Shown: positions 36,590 to 45,396, counted from the first letter of the stretch. The stretch is DNA of 64,000 nucleotides from Peribacillus asahii (GCF_004006295.1 NZ_CP026095.1:2032001-2096000); one strand, 5' to 3'. The notes: generated by a model from the letters alone, not told the origin. Numbers and translations are program-made.

Positions 36590-36955
36590 CTATTGCTTCA
36601 GCTGATTTAGTTCTTGAACACATTCTTGGACAAGCGTTACGGCTTGGCTCATTGTTGCTCCGCCGCCAAATGCTGCGGTTACTCCAACTGTTTCAAAGAT
36701 TTCTTGCTCTGAGCAGCCTTGGTCCAAACATCCTTTAACATGATAAATAATACAATATTCGTCTTGAGAATACAGACTTATACCAAGGGCAATTAGTTGT
36801 TTTTCTTTCTGCGATAAAACCCCTTCTTTAAAACATTCTTCTGTAAAAGCATTAAATTGTTGAGCGAGTTCAGGCATTTTCTCGGTAAATAGTCCTAAAC
36901 CAGCTTTATAATGATGCAGGGCAGCTTCTGTAGAGTTTCTAGCTTCAAATTCCAT
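36590..36955 (-). CDS. Carboxymuconolactone decarboxylase-family protein (YurZ-like)
   Basis: This 121-residue helical protein of the CMD/AhpD family contains [20 protein letters not shown] and [17 protein letters not shown]. The active region reads [11 protein letters not shown]: one Cys before the His rather than the CxxCxxxH of peroxidase-active AhpD, so redox activity is doubtful. It stands alone on the minus strand. Confidence 0.85.
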   Translation of the reverse strand: MEFEARNSTEAALHHYKAGLGLFTEKMPELAQQFNAFTEECFKEGVLSQKEKQLIALGISLYSQDEYCIIYHVKGCLDQGCSEQEIFETVGVTAAFGGGATMSQAVTLVQECVQELNQLKQ

Positions 36956-37177
36956 ACTTATTCAACTCCTATAATTCATTAATGCTAAGTTAGTATGAGC
37001 TAAATTAAAAATAATTAATCCATATTCACTTTTCAATCTTGAGGTTTTGTTAAATTAATGCCGCTTCCTTCTTCCTTCTACATCGCTTGATACAAACGCT
37101 TTAATTCCATAATCAAGTAATTATATTTTTTTCTGCTCAAGGAAGAATGATAATAAATCCTATTGGATGGTGATAAG

Positions 37178-37396
37178 GTGGAGTCTTACAAGGTAGGAGA
37201 TATTGTATATGTATTTTATCGAAACCCCCACACACAAGATGTAGCCAATATACAAGAAGCAGCGGTTGTCAATAACCCTGAGAGCCCAGGTGAATTAGCT
37301 TTATTTTTGTATGAGACATATTATCCGTTAACAAATGAAACAGCTGTATATTCAAGCCAAATAGAAGCGGAACAAGCTTATCAACAGTTTTTTTAG
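37178..37396 (+). CDS. splA: Transcriptional regulator SplA
   Basis: This 72-residue protein (ESYKVGDIVYVFYRNPHTQD, NIQEAAVVNNPESPGELALF) is the SplA regulator that precedes splB in Bacillus. GTG 37178 lies just behind GGATGGTGA; TTG 37163 has no ribosome binding site. splB follows 25 bases on. In B. subtilis the operon is forespore-expressed; I could not place a sigma-G promoter with confidence. Confidence 0.88.
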   Translation: MESYKVGDIVYVFYRNPHTQDVANIQEAAVVNNPESPGELALFLYETYYPLTNETAVYSSQIEAEQAYQQFF

Positions 37397-37421
37397 AAGA
37401 ATTAAAAAAGGGGATTCTAGA

Positions 37422-38450
37422 ATGAATAAACCGTTTACACCCCAACTCGTATATTTTGAGCCAAACGCTTTGGAGTATCCATTAGGAAGAGAGCTTAAAG
37501 AAAAGTTCGAAAAAATGAATATAGAAATTCGATATACAACGTCTCATAATCAAGTAAGGAATTTGCCTGGTGAAAATGATTTTCAAAAATATCGAATTGC
37601 CAAGTCTACACTTGTCGTTGGAATAAGAAAAACGCTCAAATTCGATACTTCTAAGCCGTCTGCTGAATATGCGATTCCTTTTGCAACAGGCTGTATGGGA
37701 CATTGTCATTATTGTTATTTACAAACTACAATGGGGAGTAAACCATATATTCGTACGTATGTAAATGTTGATGAAATTTTGGAGGCTGCCGATCAATATA
37801 TGGAAGAACGTGCACCTGAAATGACAAGATTTGAAGCATCCTGTACGTCCGATATCGTAGGCATTGATCATTTAACTCATACGTTAAAACGTGCAATTGA
37901 ACACTTTGGAGAATCAGAGTATGGAAAGCTAAGATTTGTGACTAAATTTCATCATGTCGATCATTTACTTGATGCTAAGCATAATGGAAAAACAAGATTT
38001 CGATTTAGTGTCAACGCTGATTATGTGATTAAAAACTTTGAGCCGGGAACTTCTCCGTTGGTTAAACGGATTGAGGCAGCAGGCAAAGTAGCAAGGGCGG
38101 GTTATCCATTAGGTTTTATTGTTGCACCCATTTATCTTCATGAAGGATGGCAGGATGGCTACTATCATATGTTTGAGCGGCTCGATGCAGAATTGCCTGC
38201 AGAAGCAAGGAAAGATATAACATTTGAATTCATTCAGCATCGTTTTACGAAACCAGCTAAGAAAGTAATTGAAAAGAACTATCCGATGACTAAATTAGAA
38301 TTAAATGAATCCGCAAGAAGATATAAATGGGGGAAATATGGAATAGGAAAGTACATTTATCAAAAAGAAGAAGAGGAAGATATTAAAAGTCATTTATATT
38401 CTTATATGGAGAAATTTTTCCCCCATGCTAAATTAGAATACTTCACATGA
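37422..38450 (+). CDS. splB: Spore photoproduct lyase SplB
   Basis: This radical-SAM enzyme reverts spore photoproduct (5-thyminyl-5,6-dihydrothymine) to two thymines during germination. It has 342 residues, identical in length to B. subtilis SplB. The 4Fe-4S ligands are Cys91, Cys95 and Cys98 (CMGHCHYC) and the hydrogen-donor cysteine is Cys141 (FEASCTSD), all at the known positions. AAAGGGGAT precedes the start. It proves that the host forms endospores. Confidence 0.98.
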   Translation: MNKPFTPQLVYFEPNALEYPLGRELKEKFEKMNIEIRYTTSHNQVRNLPGENDFQKYRIAKSTLVVGIRKTLKFDTSKPSAEYAIPFATGCMGHCHYCYLQTTMGSKPYIRTYVNVDEILEAADQYMEERAPEMTRFEASCTSDIVGIDHLTHTLKRAIEHFGESEYGKLRFVTKFHHVDHLLDAKHNGKTRFRFSVNADYVIKNFEPGTSPLVKRIEAAGKVARAGYPLGFIVAPIYLHEGWQDGYYHMFERLDAELPAEARKDITFEFIQHRFTKPAKKVIEKNYPMTKLELNESARRYKWGKYGIGKYIYQKEEEEDIKSHLYSYMEKFFPHAKLEYFT

Positions 38451-38555
38451 TATTCGCGGTAAGCCTTTATATGACCCGGTATATTTCTATATCACCCAGG
38501 TGAAAATAAAATAGGTGTTTAGGCACTACTAACTTCGGGGTGGAGGGAAATTACA

Positions 38556-38723
38556 ATGCGCGAAGGCTTAATTCCAACTGTATTAGGTACAGCTGTATCC
38601 ACAGCAGGTTATATGTTGAAACAAAAACGAGGCTCTAACAAAATGGTGGCCAATACTATTTTTGGTTTTGGTTTAGCACATGTCGTATTAGGGGTAATTG
38701 ACCTTGTTGAACACCGTAGTTAG
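38556..38723 (+). CDS. Small conserved-looking membrane protein, 55 aa
   Basis: ATG lies eight bases after GGTGGAGGG, and a clean hairpin follows its stop. The product (MREGLIPTVLGTAVSTAGYM, LKQKRGSNKMVANTIFGFGL, AHVVLGVIDLVEHRS) has two short hydrophobic segments around a basic turn. Small proteins of this kind occur in Bacillus, but I cannot name the family. Confidence 0.65.
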   Translation: MREGLIPTVLGTAVSTAGYMLKQKRGSNKMVANTIFGFGLAHVVLGVIDLVEHRS

Positions 38724-38724
38724 A

Positions 38725-38757
38725 AAGAAGGCGAGCATGTATACGCTCGCCTTCTTG
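38725..38757 (+). terminator. Hairpin terminator
   Basis: The perfect 12 bp stem AAGAAGGCGAGC / GCTCGCCTTCTT has an 8-base loop and almost no T run. Confidence 0.65.
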
Positions 38758-38814
38758 AGATAATTAAATTATTTTCACGGATCATAAATAATTGTGTAAA
38801 AGGAGTAAATATTA

Positions 38815-39237
38815 ATGAGCCAACAAGATTTAAAAAAAGAAGTAGTTGAAATTCTCTCTAATCATAGAACAGGTGTCCTTTCATCTGTTGAAAATAATAA
38901 ACCTCATTCACGCTATATGACGTTCTATAATGAAGACCTAACCCTATTTACACCAACGAAAGCTGATACGGAGAAAATAGAAGAGATAGAAAAAAATCCA
39001 GCTGTGTCTGTACTGTTAGGTTACGAAGATAAAGGGCAAAGCGATACGTATGTTGAAATTGCTGGAACGTCTACAATTAATAATTCGGAACAGCTAAAAA
39101 AACAATTTTGGGATGAATCCTTTAACAAATGGTTCGAGGGGCCTGAAGATCCGAACTATGTATTTCTACAAATACAGCCTGAAACGGTTCGTATCTTAAA
39201 TAATCAAGGTGAACCGCCACAAGAACTGAACTTATAG
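38815..39237 (+). CDS. General stress protein 26-like FMN-binding protein (YdaG-like)
   Basis: This 140-residue protein has the split-barrel fold of the pyridoxamine-phosphate-oxidase superfamily. GVLSSVENNKPHSRYMTFYN and LTLFTPTKADTEKIEEIEKN match B. subtilis YdaG in layout and length. YdaG is a sigma-B general stress protein, but no sigma-B promoter is evident here. The enzymatic role is unknown. Confidence 0.87.
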   Translation: MSQQDLKKEVVEILSNHRTGVLSSVENNKPHSRYMTFYNEDLTLFTPTKADTEKIEEIEKNPAVSVLLGYEDKGQSDTYVEIAGTSTINNSEQLKKQFWDESFNKWFEGPEDPNYVFLQIQPETVRILNNQGEPPQELNL

Positions 39238-39252
39238 AATTTTCTGATGTTA

Positions 39253-39290
39253 AGTAGCGATGCTTTATGAGTAAGCATCGCTACTATTAA
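39253..39290. terminator. Bidirectional terminator
   Basis: The perfect 13 bp stem AGTAGCGATGCTT / AAGCATCGCTACT lies between convergent genes. Confidence 0.85.
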
Positions 39291-39301
39291 TTTTCGTCAT
39301 A

Positions 39302-40363
39302 TTATTTAATTTTCACAGCAATTTTTGATACAGCATTATAACCATATCCTTTTCGATTCCAAAACGGGGTTAAAGGCTGTACGTTACCTGATGAATCTTT
39401 AGCCCTTGCATAAATCATATATTCCCCTTTGTTATCAACTTTCCAATCGAAGGACCAACTTGACCAAGAATAGGGCTGATTTGGCAATTGATTTAATGTT
39501 GCTTGCAGCCATGTTTCCCCCTTATCGAAACTTAACTGTACTTCGGTGATTATTCCTTGTCCAGACCAAGCAATTCCTTTAACTTGGTGTGCACCAGTAT
39601 CTAATATGGAAAGGTTCAGTGGTTGTTGTATGATTGAATTAACGTTCATTATTGTCACAGGAACTGAATCTTTATCACTGTTTTTGTACGGATAATACAT
39701 ATAATCATCTGTTTGGAAGGGCCCTTTAAAAGAATGATTGATCACTGTAATCTTTCTTAACCATTTTACAGAAGCCATCGCGTACCAGTTAGGAACAATT
39801 AAACGGAATGGGTAACCATGTTTAAAAGTGAGCGGTTTATCATTGTATTGAAAAGCAATCATTGTATCAGGATGCAATGCCTTTTCCAAAGGAAGGCTTC
39901 TTTTGAAAGAAACTTTTTCTTCTACATCTGTTCTATTGCCAAAATCAGCTCCTTGAAAGACAACTTCTTGGGCATCATTAGTGAGTCCCACGTATTTAAG
40001 GAGGGCGTTTAAAGGAATACCAGTCCACTTACCTTGACTTAAAGCTCCTTCCTCCCACTGTTCTCCATATACTTTTGGAATAAAATGTGCTCGTTTATTT
40101 CCTGAACATTCAAGGGGGACTATAAGAGATCTTGTGGGCATAGACAATAATTCGTAAAAATGAAAAAAGCGTGGTTGAGAAACATGACCAGTAATTTGTA
40201 ACCAAAAATGGTGCGGGCTAAGCAACGGGTAAGGGAAGTGATTTCTACGATAAAAGTATTTAGTGGGTGTTTGCCAGTTGTTAAGAAAATGAATAGGTGA
40301 TTCTTGATTTTCTGGAGTAAGATTTTTAGTTGTTAAATAAGGCTTTTTGTCCTCACTTTTCAT
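39302..40363 (-). CDS. Sulfite-oxidase-type molybdopterin oxidoreductase
   Basis: This 353-residue soluble protein has a molybdopterin-binding domain (about 40-210) with the Mo-ligand Cys in PLECSGNKRA and YPFRLIVPNWYAMASVKWL, then a dimerisation domain (about 240-350, IAWSGQGIITEVQLSFD, WSFDWKV, YARAKDSSGN). There is no heme domain or Tat signal, so it is probably cytoplasmic, as for other sulfite-oxidase-like bacterial enzymes. Substrate is uncertain. It depends on molybdenum cofactor, made with MoaB (base 1). Confidence 0.92.
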   Translation of the reverse strand: MKSEDKKPYLTTKNLTPENQESPIHFLNNWQTPTKYFYRRNHFPYPLLSPHHFWLQITGHVSQPRFFHFYELLSMPTRSLIVPLECSGNKRAHFIPKVYGEQWEEGALSQGKWTGIPLNALLKYVGLTNDAQEVVFQGADFGNRTDVEEKVSFKRSLPLEKALHPDTMIAFQYNDKPLTFKHGYPFRLIVPNWYAMASVKWLRKITVINHSFKGPFQTDDYMYYPYKNSDKDSVPVTIMNVNSIIQQPLNLSILDTGAHQVKGIAWSGQGIITEVQLSFDKGETWLQATLNQLPNQPYSWSSWSFDWKVDNKGEYMIYARAKDSSGNVQPLTPFWNRKGYGYNAVSKIAVKIK

Positions 40364-40429
40364 TTTTTCACCTCTCTCATTCTCTATGATATTTCTAATA
40401 CAAGAAGATAGACTATAATTCCATTATTC

Positions 40430-40609
40430 ATGTCAGACCGTAAGATCCATGTTTATGTAGAAATGCAAATTCGTATGATTGCAATAGATTTCTGGGCGAG
40501 TGCAGAGCATGAAATTTACAATAGTGATCTCATCGTTAATACGGCTCCATTTTCGATTAAGCTCAGCTGTTTTATTTGCAGCTTCTTTTAATTCTCGGGT
40601 TAAATGTTC
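40430..40609. pseudogene. Small alarmone synthetase (SasA/RelP type) remnant with local inversion
   Basis: On the plus strand, 40430-40519 reads SDRKIHVYVEMQIRMIAIDF then WASAEHEIY, the QIRT..DFWASLEH segment of (p)ppGpp synthetases such as YwaC. The next part, 40520-40609, makes sense only on the minus strand: EHLTRELKEAANKTAELNRK then WSRINDEI, matching the C-terminal helix that should follow in the same direction. The gene has lost its 5' half and suffered an in-place inversion of about 90 bases. Confidence 0.78.
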
Positions 40610-40763
40610 TCACCCCAACGGTTACGTTCTTTTGTAGCTGGGGGGGCTTATTTCATCTCTTAAGTACTGGTAGTTAATGGGTGTAATCCTATAAAAGAAT
40701 TTGTTATGTTACAATAGTTTTAAATGATTAATAAATTCATATATCAATAGGGGGAAATATATC

Positions 40764-41384
40764 TTGAAGAAATTGAGCAAGAAACTATTATCTGGAATTA
40801 TGGTTGCAGGATTGACCGTTAGCATGTTGGCAGGATGCGGGTCACCGAAACCAACCGATACTGTTAATGATTTTATGACGTCTATCCAAGAGGGCGATTT
40901 TGAAAAAGCAAGTACATTTGTCGATACAAAAGCAACAGAGGATTTCGACTTTAAAAACTTAAATGAAGGAAAAGCTGAGGGAATGGATGTTGACAAGCTT
41001 TTTAAATCATTAAGTAAAACATACAAATTTGAAAAGCCAGTTGAAGTGTCAAAAGAAGGGGATACTGCAAAAGTCAAAGTGGAAGTAACGTCTGTGGATT
41101 TCGCAGTTGCAGTAACTTCAACAATTAGCGAAGTCATGCCAATGGCCTTCGGGATGGCGTTCAGTGAAGATACAGAAGAGGCCGATAAAGCAATGGATAA
41201 AATGATGGAGACCACTCTTATTAAACATTTGACTGCTGAAGATGCTTCTATGGCAACTCGTGAGGTTACATTAAACCTGAAGAAGGACAAAGAAGGCGAG
41301 TATAAAATTGTTTCCGATGAAAATCTGATGGAAGCAGTAATGGCAAACGCAGGAACAATTGATGAGATGTTTGGTGAAGAATAA
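40764..41384 (+). CDS. Lipoprotein with DUF4878-like domain
   Basis: This 206-residue protein has a lipoprotein signal peptide with lipobox SMLAGC (Cys25) and then SPKPTDTVNDFMTSIQEGDF, the NTF2-like start of DUF4878-type domains. It should be attached to the outer face of the membrane. GGGGGAAA lies upstream. Function is unknown. Confidence 0.82.
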   Translation: MKKLSKKLLSGIMVAGLTVSMLAGCGSPKPTDTVNDFMTSIQEGDFEKASTFVDTKATEDFDFKNLNEGKAEGMDVDKLFKSLSKTYKFEKPVEVSKEGDTAKVKVEVTSVDFAVAVTSTISEVMPMAFGMAFSEDTEEADKAMDKMMETTLIKHLTAEDASMATREVTLNLKKDKEGEYKIVSDENLMEAVMANAGTIDEMFGEE

Positions 41385-41394
41385 TAAGTATAAG

Positions 41395-41439
41395 AAACAG
41401 CTGATGTTGGTACTGATCGTACTGACTTCAGCTGTTTTT
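41395..41439 (+). terminator. Terminator of the lipoprotein gene
   Basis: The stem AAACAGCTGA / TCAGCTGTTT, with an inner GTAC/GTAC pair, is followed by TTTG. Confidence 0.75.
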
Positions 41440-41443
41440 GTTT

Positions 41444-41500
41444 GGCTTTGTTAGAGGGTATTGTTGATTTTTAGCGAGAATGCGTTTTACACAATATTTT
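41444..41500. repeat. MITE-like repeat, copy C (left part)
   Basis: GGCTTTGTTAGAGG, then TTGTTGATTTTTAGC, matches the left half of the 45317 element. The right end is missing. It lies right behind the truncation point of the AEC transporter fragment. Confidence 0.5.
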
Positions 41501-41515
41501 ATGAGTTAATTAGAT

Positions 41516-41737
41516 TTACAATAATATAAACCACAAGAATTCTTTTATTATAGTAACTGAAAATGGAATATCTAACGAAAATAAAAGGAGAGCGGGCAAA
41601 GTAATATATAGAATTAGTTGTGTTAGTACATCATTAGTGTTTTCATTTAGGATTTCGGTTTTTCCTACGATAAATCCCAATATGGCAATACTATAAAGGA
41701 CTAACATTTCTTGCACAAATTCCCCTGTTGAATACAT
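41516..41737 (-). pseudogene. AEC-family (auxin efflux carrier-like) transporter, N-terminal fragment
   Basis: The start and ribosome binding site (AAGGGGG) are intact. FVQEMLVLYSIAILGFIVGK and NDVLTQLILYITLPALLLFS match the first two helices of AEC permeases, which have about 300 residues. The frame stops after 73 residues, and no further homologous sequence follows. Truncation is beside repeat copy C, so an insertion and deletion is likely. Confidence 0.78.
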
Positions 41738-41898
41738 GATGATTGCCCCCTTTATGTATTATATGGGCTACATACCTAGATGGTTATTAAATGTCTATAT
41801 TTCATAAATGGTTTCCTTGGTTTTAATCATCCATTACATAGAATACAGCCTAACATTTGAATAGTCCTTGTTCAACCTGTCCGTTAGTGAAACAAGAT

Positions 41899-41934
41899 AG
41901 GGAGCTCCTTTAATGGTAGCTCCCTAATTTTTTA
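41899..41934 (+). terminator. Intrinsic terminator
   Basis: The stem AGGGAGCT / AGCTCCCT is followed by AATTTTTT. No intact gene lies upstream on this strand. Confidence 0.7.
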
Positions 41935-42070
41935 TAGAATTATCAACATTTAAGTTTAACAGAGCCTTATTTCAAATAAAATTCCAGTATTTTATTTGAA
42001 ATATTGTAATAATGGGGGATTTATATATGGTAAAATATTATTAATAATTTTTATACTAGGAGCATTACAA

Positions 42071-43369
42071 ATGTATGCGATTCTTATCAATGTCTTATTT
42101 CTATTAGTTGTGTTACTTATCACACAACACATTATAGAAATTTACACAAAGAAACTAACAAGGAAATTAATAAAAATCTATTCGTTTCTTGCAGGTTTGA
42201 TATCAATCTTTTTTTGTATGACTTTTCCATTTTCTGTGAATGAAGGGTTTATCGTTGATATTCGCATAGTTCCTTTTATTATGGCAAGCTTGTATGGCGG
42301 ACCTTTGGTAAGTGTTGGATTATATGTGTTTATAGTTCTGTATCGATTTGTTATAGGTGTAGACTTTGGTTTTTGGGGTACCATTTTGAATTATAGTGTC
42401 ATACCGCTGCTTACTTTTATTTGTTTTAAAAGATTTATAAAATCGGAAACCACTCATAAATTACTGATTTCTTTAAGTGTTATTACTTTCCACTTGTCAT
42501 TAAGTTACTTTATTTATAGTAATATATTTGTTTCACATACGCCGTTAAACATAACTTTACTAGGAAATCTTATTAAAATTATATGTATTATACTTTGTGT
42601 TTTTACTCTCGAAAGAATAAGGCTGAATTACCAAATTCGAAATAAAATAGTAGATATTGAAAAGATGGAAATCCTAAGTCACTTAAGTGCATCCATATCA
42701 CATGAGATTAGAAATGGTTTAACTGGTGCAAAAGGGTTCATGCAGCTATTGAAGGAGAATGAAAGCGATCTCCAAAAGCAAAAATATATTGGAATTGCAT
42801 TGGATGAATTAGAAAGGTCGGAAATTATTATTCGCGATTTTCTTACTTTCGCTAAACCTGCTCCTGAAAAAATAGAAAAAATAAACATGGAACATTTTTT
42901 GAATTATATAATTGAATTAGTTAGTCCTATTTCTAATATGAACTCTATAAAAGTTAAAAAGAGCCTCTCTCCTTTTTGGATTATAGGTGATAGAAGAATC
43001 ATCCAGCAGGCATTTTTAAATATTTTTAAAAATGCTATTGAGGCTATGCCTAATGGTGGGCAATTAGTAATATCTATGAATTCCCATAAAAATATGTATG
43101 AGATTTCTATTGAAGATACAGGAGTCGGAATGGATCGTGAACAAATTGAGAGATTAGGAAAACCGTACTTTACTACAAAAGGTCAAAAGGGAACAGGACT
43201 TGGAATGATGGTTGCTTATCGTGTAATTGAGGAGTTAAATGGGAAGATCAAAGTAACTAGTCAAATAGGAAAAGGTACAACATTTACTATATATTTACCA
43301 CGTTCATTTCATAATAGTGAAAACGTTATAATTGATCCGAGTGTTTGTAATGTGAAACATAATAAATAA
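42071..43369 (+). CDS. Membrane sensor histidine kinase (KinB-like)
   Basis: This protein of about 432 residues has six predicted helices of the 5TM-5TMR_LYT type (FPFSVNEGFIVDIRIVPFIM, ASLYGGPLVSVGLYVF), then HisKA with the phosphoacceptor His in SHEIRNGLTGAKGF (Gly where Pro is usual), and HATPase_c (NIFKNAIEAMPNGG, EDTGVGM, GTGLGMMV). It resembles sporulation kinases such as KinB that feed Spo0F. No response regulator is adjacent, as with orphan sporulation kinases. ATG 42071, eight bases after AGGAG, is preferred over TTG 41996. Confidence 0.85.
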   Translation: MYAILINVLFLLVVLLITQHIIEIYTKKLTRKLIKIYSFLAGLISIFFCMTFPFSVNEGFIVDIRIVPFIMASLYGGPLVSVGLYVFIVLYRFVIGVDFGFWGTILNYSVIPLLTFICFKRFIKSETTHKLLISLSVITFHLSLSYFIYSNIFVSHTPLNITLLGNLIKIICIILCVFTLERIRLNYQIRNKIVDIEKMEILSHLSASISHEIRNGLTGAKGFMQLLKENESDLQKQKYIGIALDELERSEIIIRDFLTFAKPAPEKIEKINMEHFLNYIIELVSPISNMNSIKVKKSLSPFWIIGDRRIIQQAFLNIFKNAIEAMPNGGQLVISMNSHKNMYEISIEDTGVGMDREQIERLGKPYFTTKGQKGTGLGMMVAYRVIEELNGKIKVTSQIGKGTTFTIYLPRSFHNSENVIIDPSVCNVKHNK

Positions 43370-43392
43370 TAGGATTTCTTTAACAAGAAGGC

Positions 43393-43421
43393 GCGATTCT
43401 TTAATAAGAATCGCTTTTTTT
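43393..43421 (+). terminator. Terminator of the kinase gene
   Basis: The perfect stem GCGATTCTT / AAGAATCGC has a 4-base loop and an eight-T run. Confidence 0.92.
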
Positions 43422-43644
43422 ATATGAATAAGTGTAAGTGAGTGCATTAGTTAAAAAGAGTATGGAAACTGGTTAAACCTTTTGTATAAATAATGTATAA
43501 AAGATAGAGTGGGAAAAGGTTATTAGTATAGTTTTAGGCAGAGCTACCTTTGAGTATACTTGCTGCCCAATTATGGATTGAGTTTTGTCTGAACGTAATG
43601 AGGTGTTTTCAGCATAAAATAATCAGATTTTCCACAATATTATC

Positions 43645-44241
43645 TCATCCTTCTTTAGTTAATCCCTCTGCAATAAAATCGATAATTTTCTCCATTACTT
43701 TAGGAAATAACACATCGCCTATTTCTTCTTTATGTAACCGTAACATCATGATAGCTTTAATAATTCCGACAATAACTTGTGGATCTTCCTTAGGTAGTAT
43801 TCCACGTTCTATTAGAGTATGGATAGCCAAGATCCCTCTGTTCATATTATGTTCAGAAAACGCCATCATCTCATGAGGTAATTTTCGCATTAAACGTTCA
43901 TGTTCTCCGTTTTGGAAGACACGTTGGAGAAATGGATTTTCTTCCACAAATTGAAACGATGTATGAAAAAAGGAGGACAGTAATTCTTTGGAAGAAAGTT
44001 CTTCTTTAAATAACTGATTCAGTACTGTCTCACGCACTTCTTCTTCATTTTTTAAAATCGCGAAATATAATTCTTCTTTTGAAGAAAAAAATTTATAAAA
44101 TGAACCTTTTCCAATTCCGCATGCAAGTACAATATCATCAATGCTTGTTTTTGCTAAACCATATTGAATAAATAGTTCTCTTCCCTTTGATAAGAGAGAC
44201 TGACGAATCTGTTCTTTTTCTTGTTCTGTAAATTTAGGCAT
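43645..44241 (-). CDS. TetR-family transcriptional repressor
   Basis: This 198-residue protein has an N-terminal TetR helix-turn-helix (TSIDDIVLACGIGKGSFYKF, FSSKEELYFAIL) and a helical ligand domain. It is divergent from the tyrosine phosphatase gene, and two similar inverted repeats lie between them, so autoregulation and control of the phosphatase are likely. The ligand is unknown. Confidence 0.9.
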   Translation of the reverse strand: MPKFTEQEKEQIRQSLLSKGRELFIQYGLAKTSIDDIVLACGIGKGSFYKFFSSKEELYFAILKNEEEVRETVLNQLFKEELSSKELLSSFFHTSFQFVEENPFLQRVFQNGEHERLMRKLPHEMMAFSEHNMNRGILAIHTLIERGILPKEDPQVIVGIIKAIMMLRLHKEEIGDVLFPKVMEKIIDFIAEGLTKEG

Positions 44242-44266
44242 AATAAAACCCCTGTATAAAATTTTT

Positions 44267-44296
44267 ATATGACTTTTTATAGACTTTTAGTCATAT
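44267..44296. promoter_or_regulatory. TetR operator candidate 1
   Basis: The perfect inverted repeat ATATGACT / AGTCATAT is separated by 14 bases and lies 26 bases before the tetR start. Confidence 0.65.
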
Positions 44297-44345
44297 TATA
44301 TTTTATAATCATCATAATCGCTATATTATATAAAGTAAAATTTAG

Positions 44346-44371
44346 ACTGTTGAAGGAACAGTTTTTCTTTT
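44346..44371 (+). terminator. Short hairpin with T run in the phosphatase leader
   Basis: ACTGTT / AACAGT, a 5-base loop, then TTTTCTTTT. It may act as an attenuator between operator 1 and the phosphatase gene. Confidence 0.45.
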
Positions 44372-44381
44372 GTGTTTTATG

Positions 44382-44405
44382 TGACTATATAAATATTTTT
44401 AGTCA
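44382..44405. promoter_or_regulatory. TetR operator candidate 2
   Basis: TGACTA / TAGTCA with a 12-base spacer shares the TGACT half-site of operator 1. It lies about 80 bases before the phosphatase start. Confidence 0.55.
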
Positions 44406-44483
44406 TATAAAACAAAATGATTGCTTTGGATGCAATCGTTCTGTTCATAGAATGAGTTAATAAATAAAGCTGGGGGAATTCAT

Positions 44484-45275
44484 ATGGAAATTATGGAGAA
44501 GGAAGTCATAAGACAATTCGATGGGTTGTATAATTTTCGTGATATTGGCGGGCAAGAGACAATAGATGGAAATCGAATGAAGACAGGTGTTTTATTTCGT
44601 TCAGATGAATTGTCTCGTTTATCTAAACAAGATATAGAGAAGATGAAACGTTTACAATTAAAATTAATTTGTGATTTAAGAACACCAAATGAGCAAAAAT
44701 CAAAACCAGGTCGAATAAAGCCTGAACATGGAGTAGAGTTAGTAAGCATATCAATGTACGATAAAAGCCAGGAATTTACTCACTTTGAGTTTTTAAAATT
44801 TTTAGTTAGAAAGTCGAATACCATCAATTTTGAGGAAATCATGAAGGAAATGTATCGGAATATGGCATTTTCAAGTGGTAATGAAATTCAAGAAGTCATT
44901 CAATTGCTTTCGGAGCAAAAAAATGTACCAGCACTTATTCATTGTACAGGAGGAAAGGATCGCACAGGATATATAGCAGCTATCATTCAATTGCTTGTTG
45001 GAGTATCTTATGAAAAGGTGTTAAAGGATTATTTATTTTCAAATGATGTCATTGGACCAAGAATGAAAAAAGTGGAAAGATTTATTCGATGGATGAGTTT
45101 ATTTCAAGCATCACCGGAGCGAATAAAACCAATGTTAGAAGTTCGTCGTGACTATTTAGATGACGTGTATTATGGCATTATTGATAAATATGGAGATATA
45201 GAAACATATTTATGTCAAGCTTGCAAAGTTCAGCAGGATAGCTTATTGAATTTGAAACATTTACTGCTTGAGTAA
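44484..45275 (+). CDS. Tyrosine phosphatase (LipA/MptpB-like)
   Basis: This 263-residue protein is of the Y_phosphatase3 family: FDGLYNFRDIGGQETIDG, VLFRSDELSRLS, LICDLRTPNEQ, and the P-loop HCTGGKDRTG with catalytic Cys and Arg and an adjacent Lys, which in relatives allows phosphoinositide activity. AAGCTGGGGG lies upstream. It is probably controlled by the divergent TetR protein. Substrate is unknown. Confidence 0.9.
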   Translation: MEIMEKEVIRQFDGLYNFRDIGGQETIDGNRMKTGVLFRSDELSRLSKQDIEKMKRLQLKLICDLRTPNEQKSKPGRIKPEHGVELVSISMYDKSQEFTHFEFLKFLVRKSNTINFEEIMKEMYRNMAFSSGNEIQEVIQLLSEQKNVPALIHCTGGKDRTGYIAAIIQLLVGVSYEKVLKDYLFSNDVIGPRMKKVERFIRWMSLFQASPERIKPMLEVRRDYLDDVYYGIIDKYGDIETYLCQACKVQQDSLLNLKHLLLE

Positions 45276-45316
45276 GCTCAATTTTGAATATAAAGCATAT
45301 AGTATTTCTCTTTAAA

Positions 45317-45396
45317 GGCTTTGTTAGAGGACTTAGTTGATTTTTGGCTAAAATGAGCCAAAAATCGTAGTACCAACAATATCGTTTAACATAGCC
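45317..45396. repeat. MITE-like repeat, copy D (80 bp, most complete)
   Basis: The ends GGCTTTGTTAGA and TTTAACATAGCC form imperfect terminal inverted repeats, and an inner hairpin TTTTTGGCT / AGCCAAAAA lies in the middle. No coding capacity is present. Confidence 0.65.

Noticed and set aside
37080..37170. Sigma-G promoter before splA
   Set aside because: TGATAC and CATAATC are present, but their spacing (14 bases) does not fit the expected 17-18.
44269..44460. 63-codon hydrophobic frame in the tetR-phosphatase intergenic region
   Set aside because: It overlaps both operator candidates and a T-run hairpin and has no ribosome binding site.
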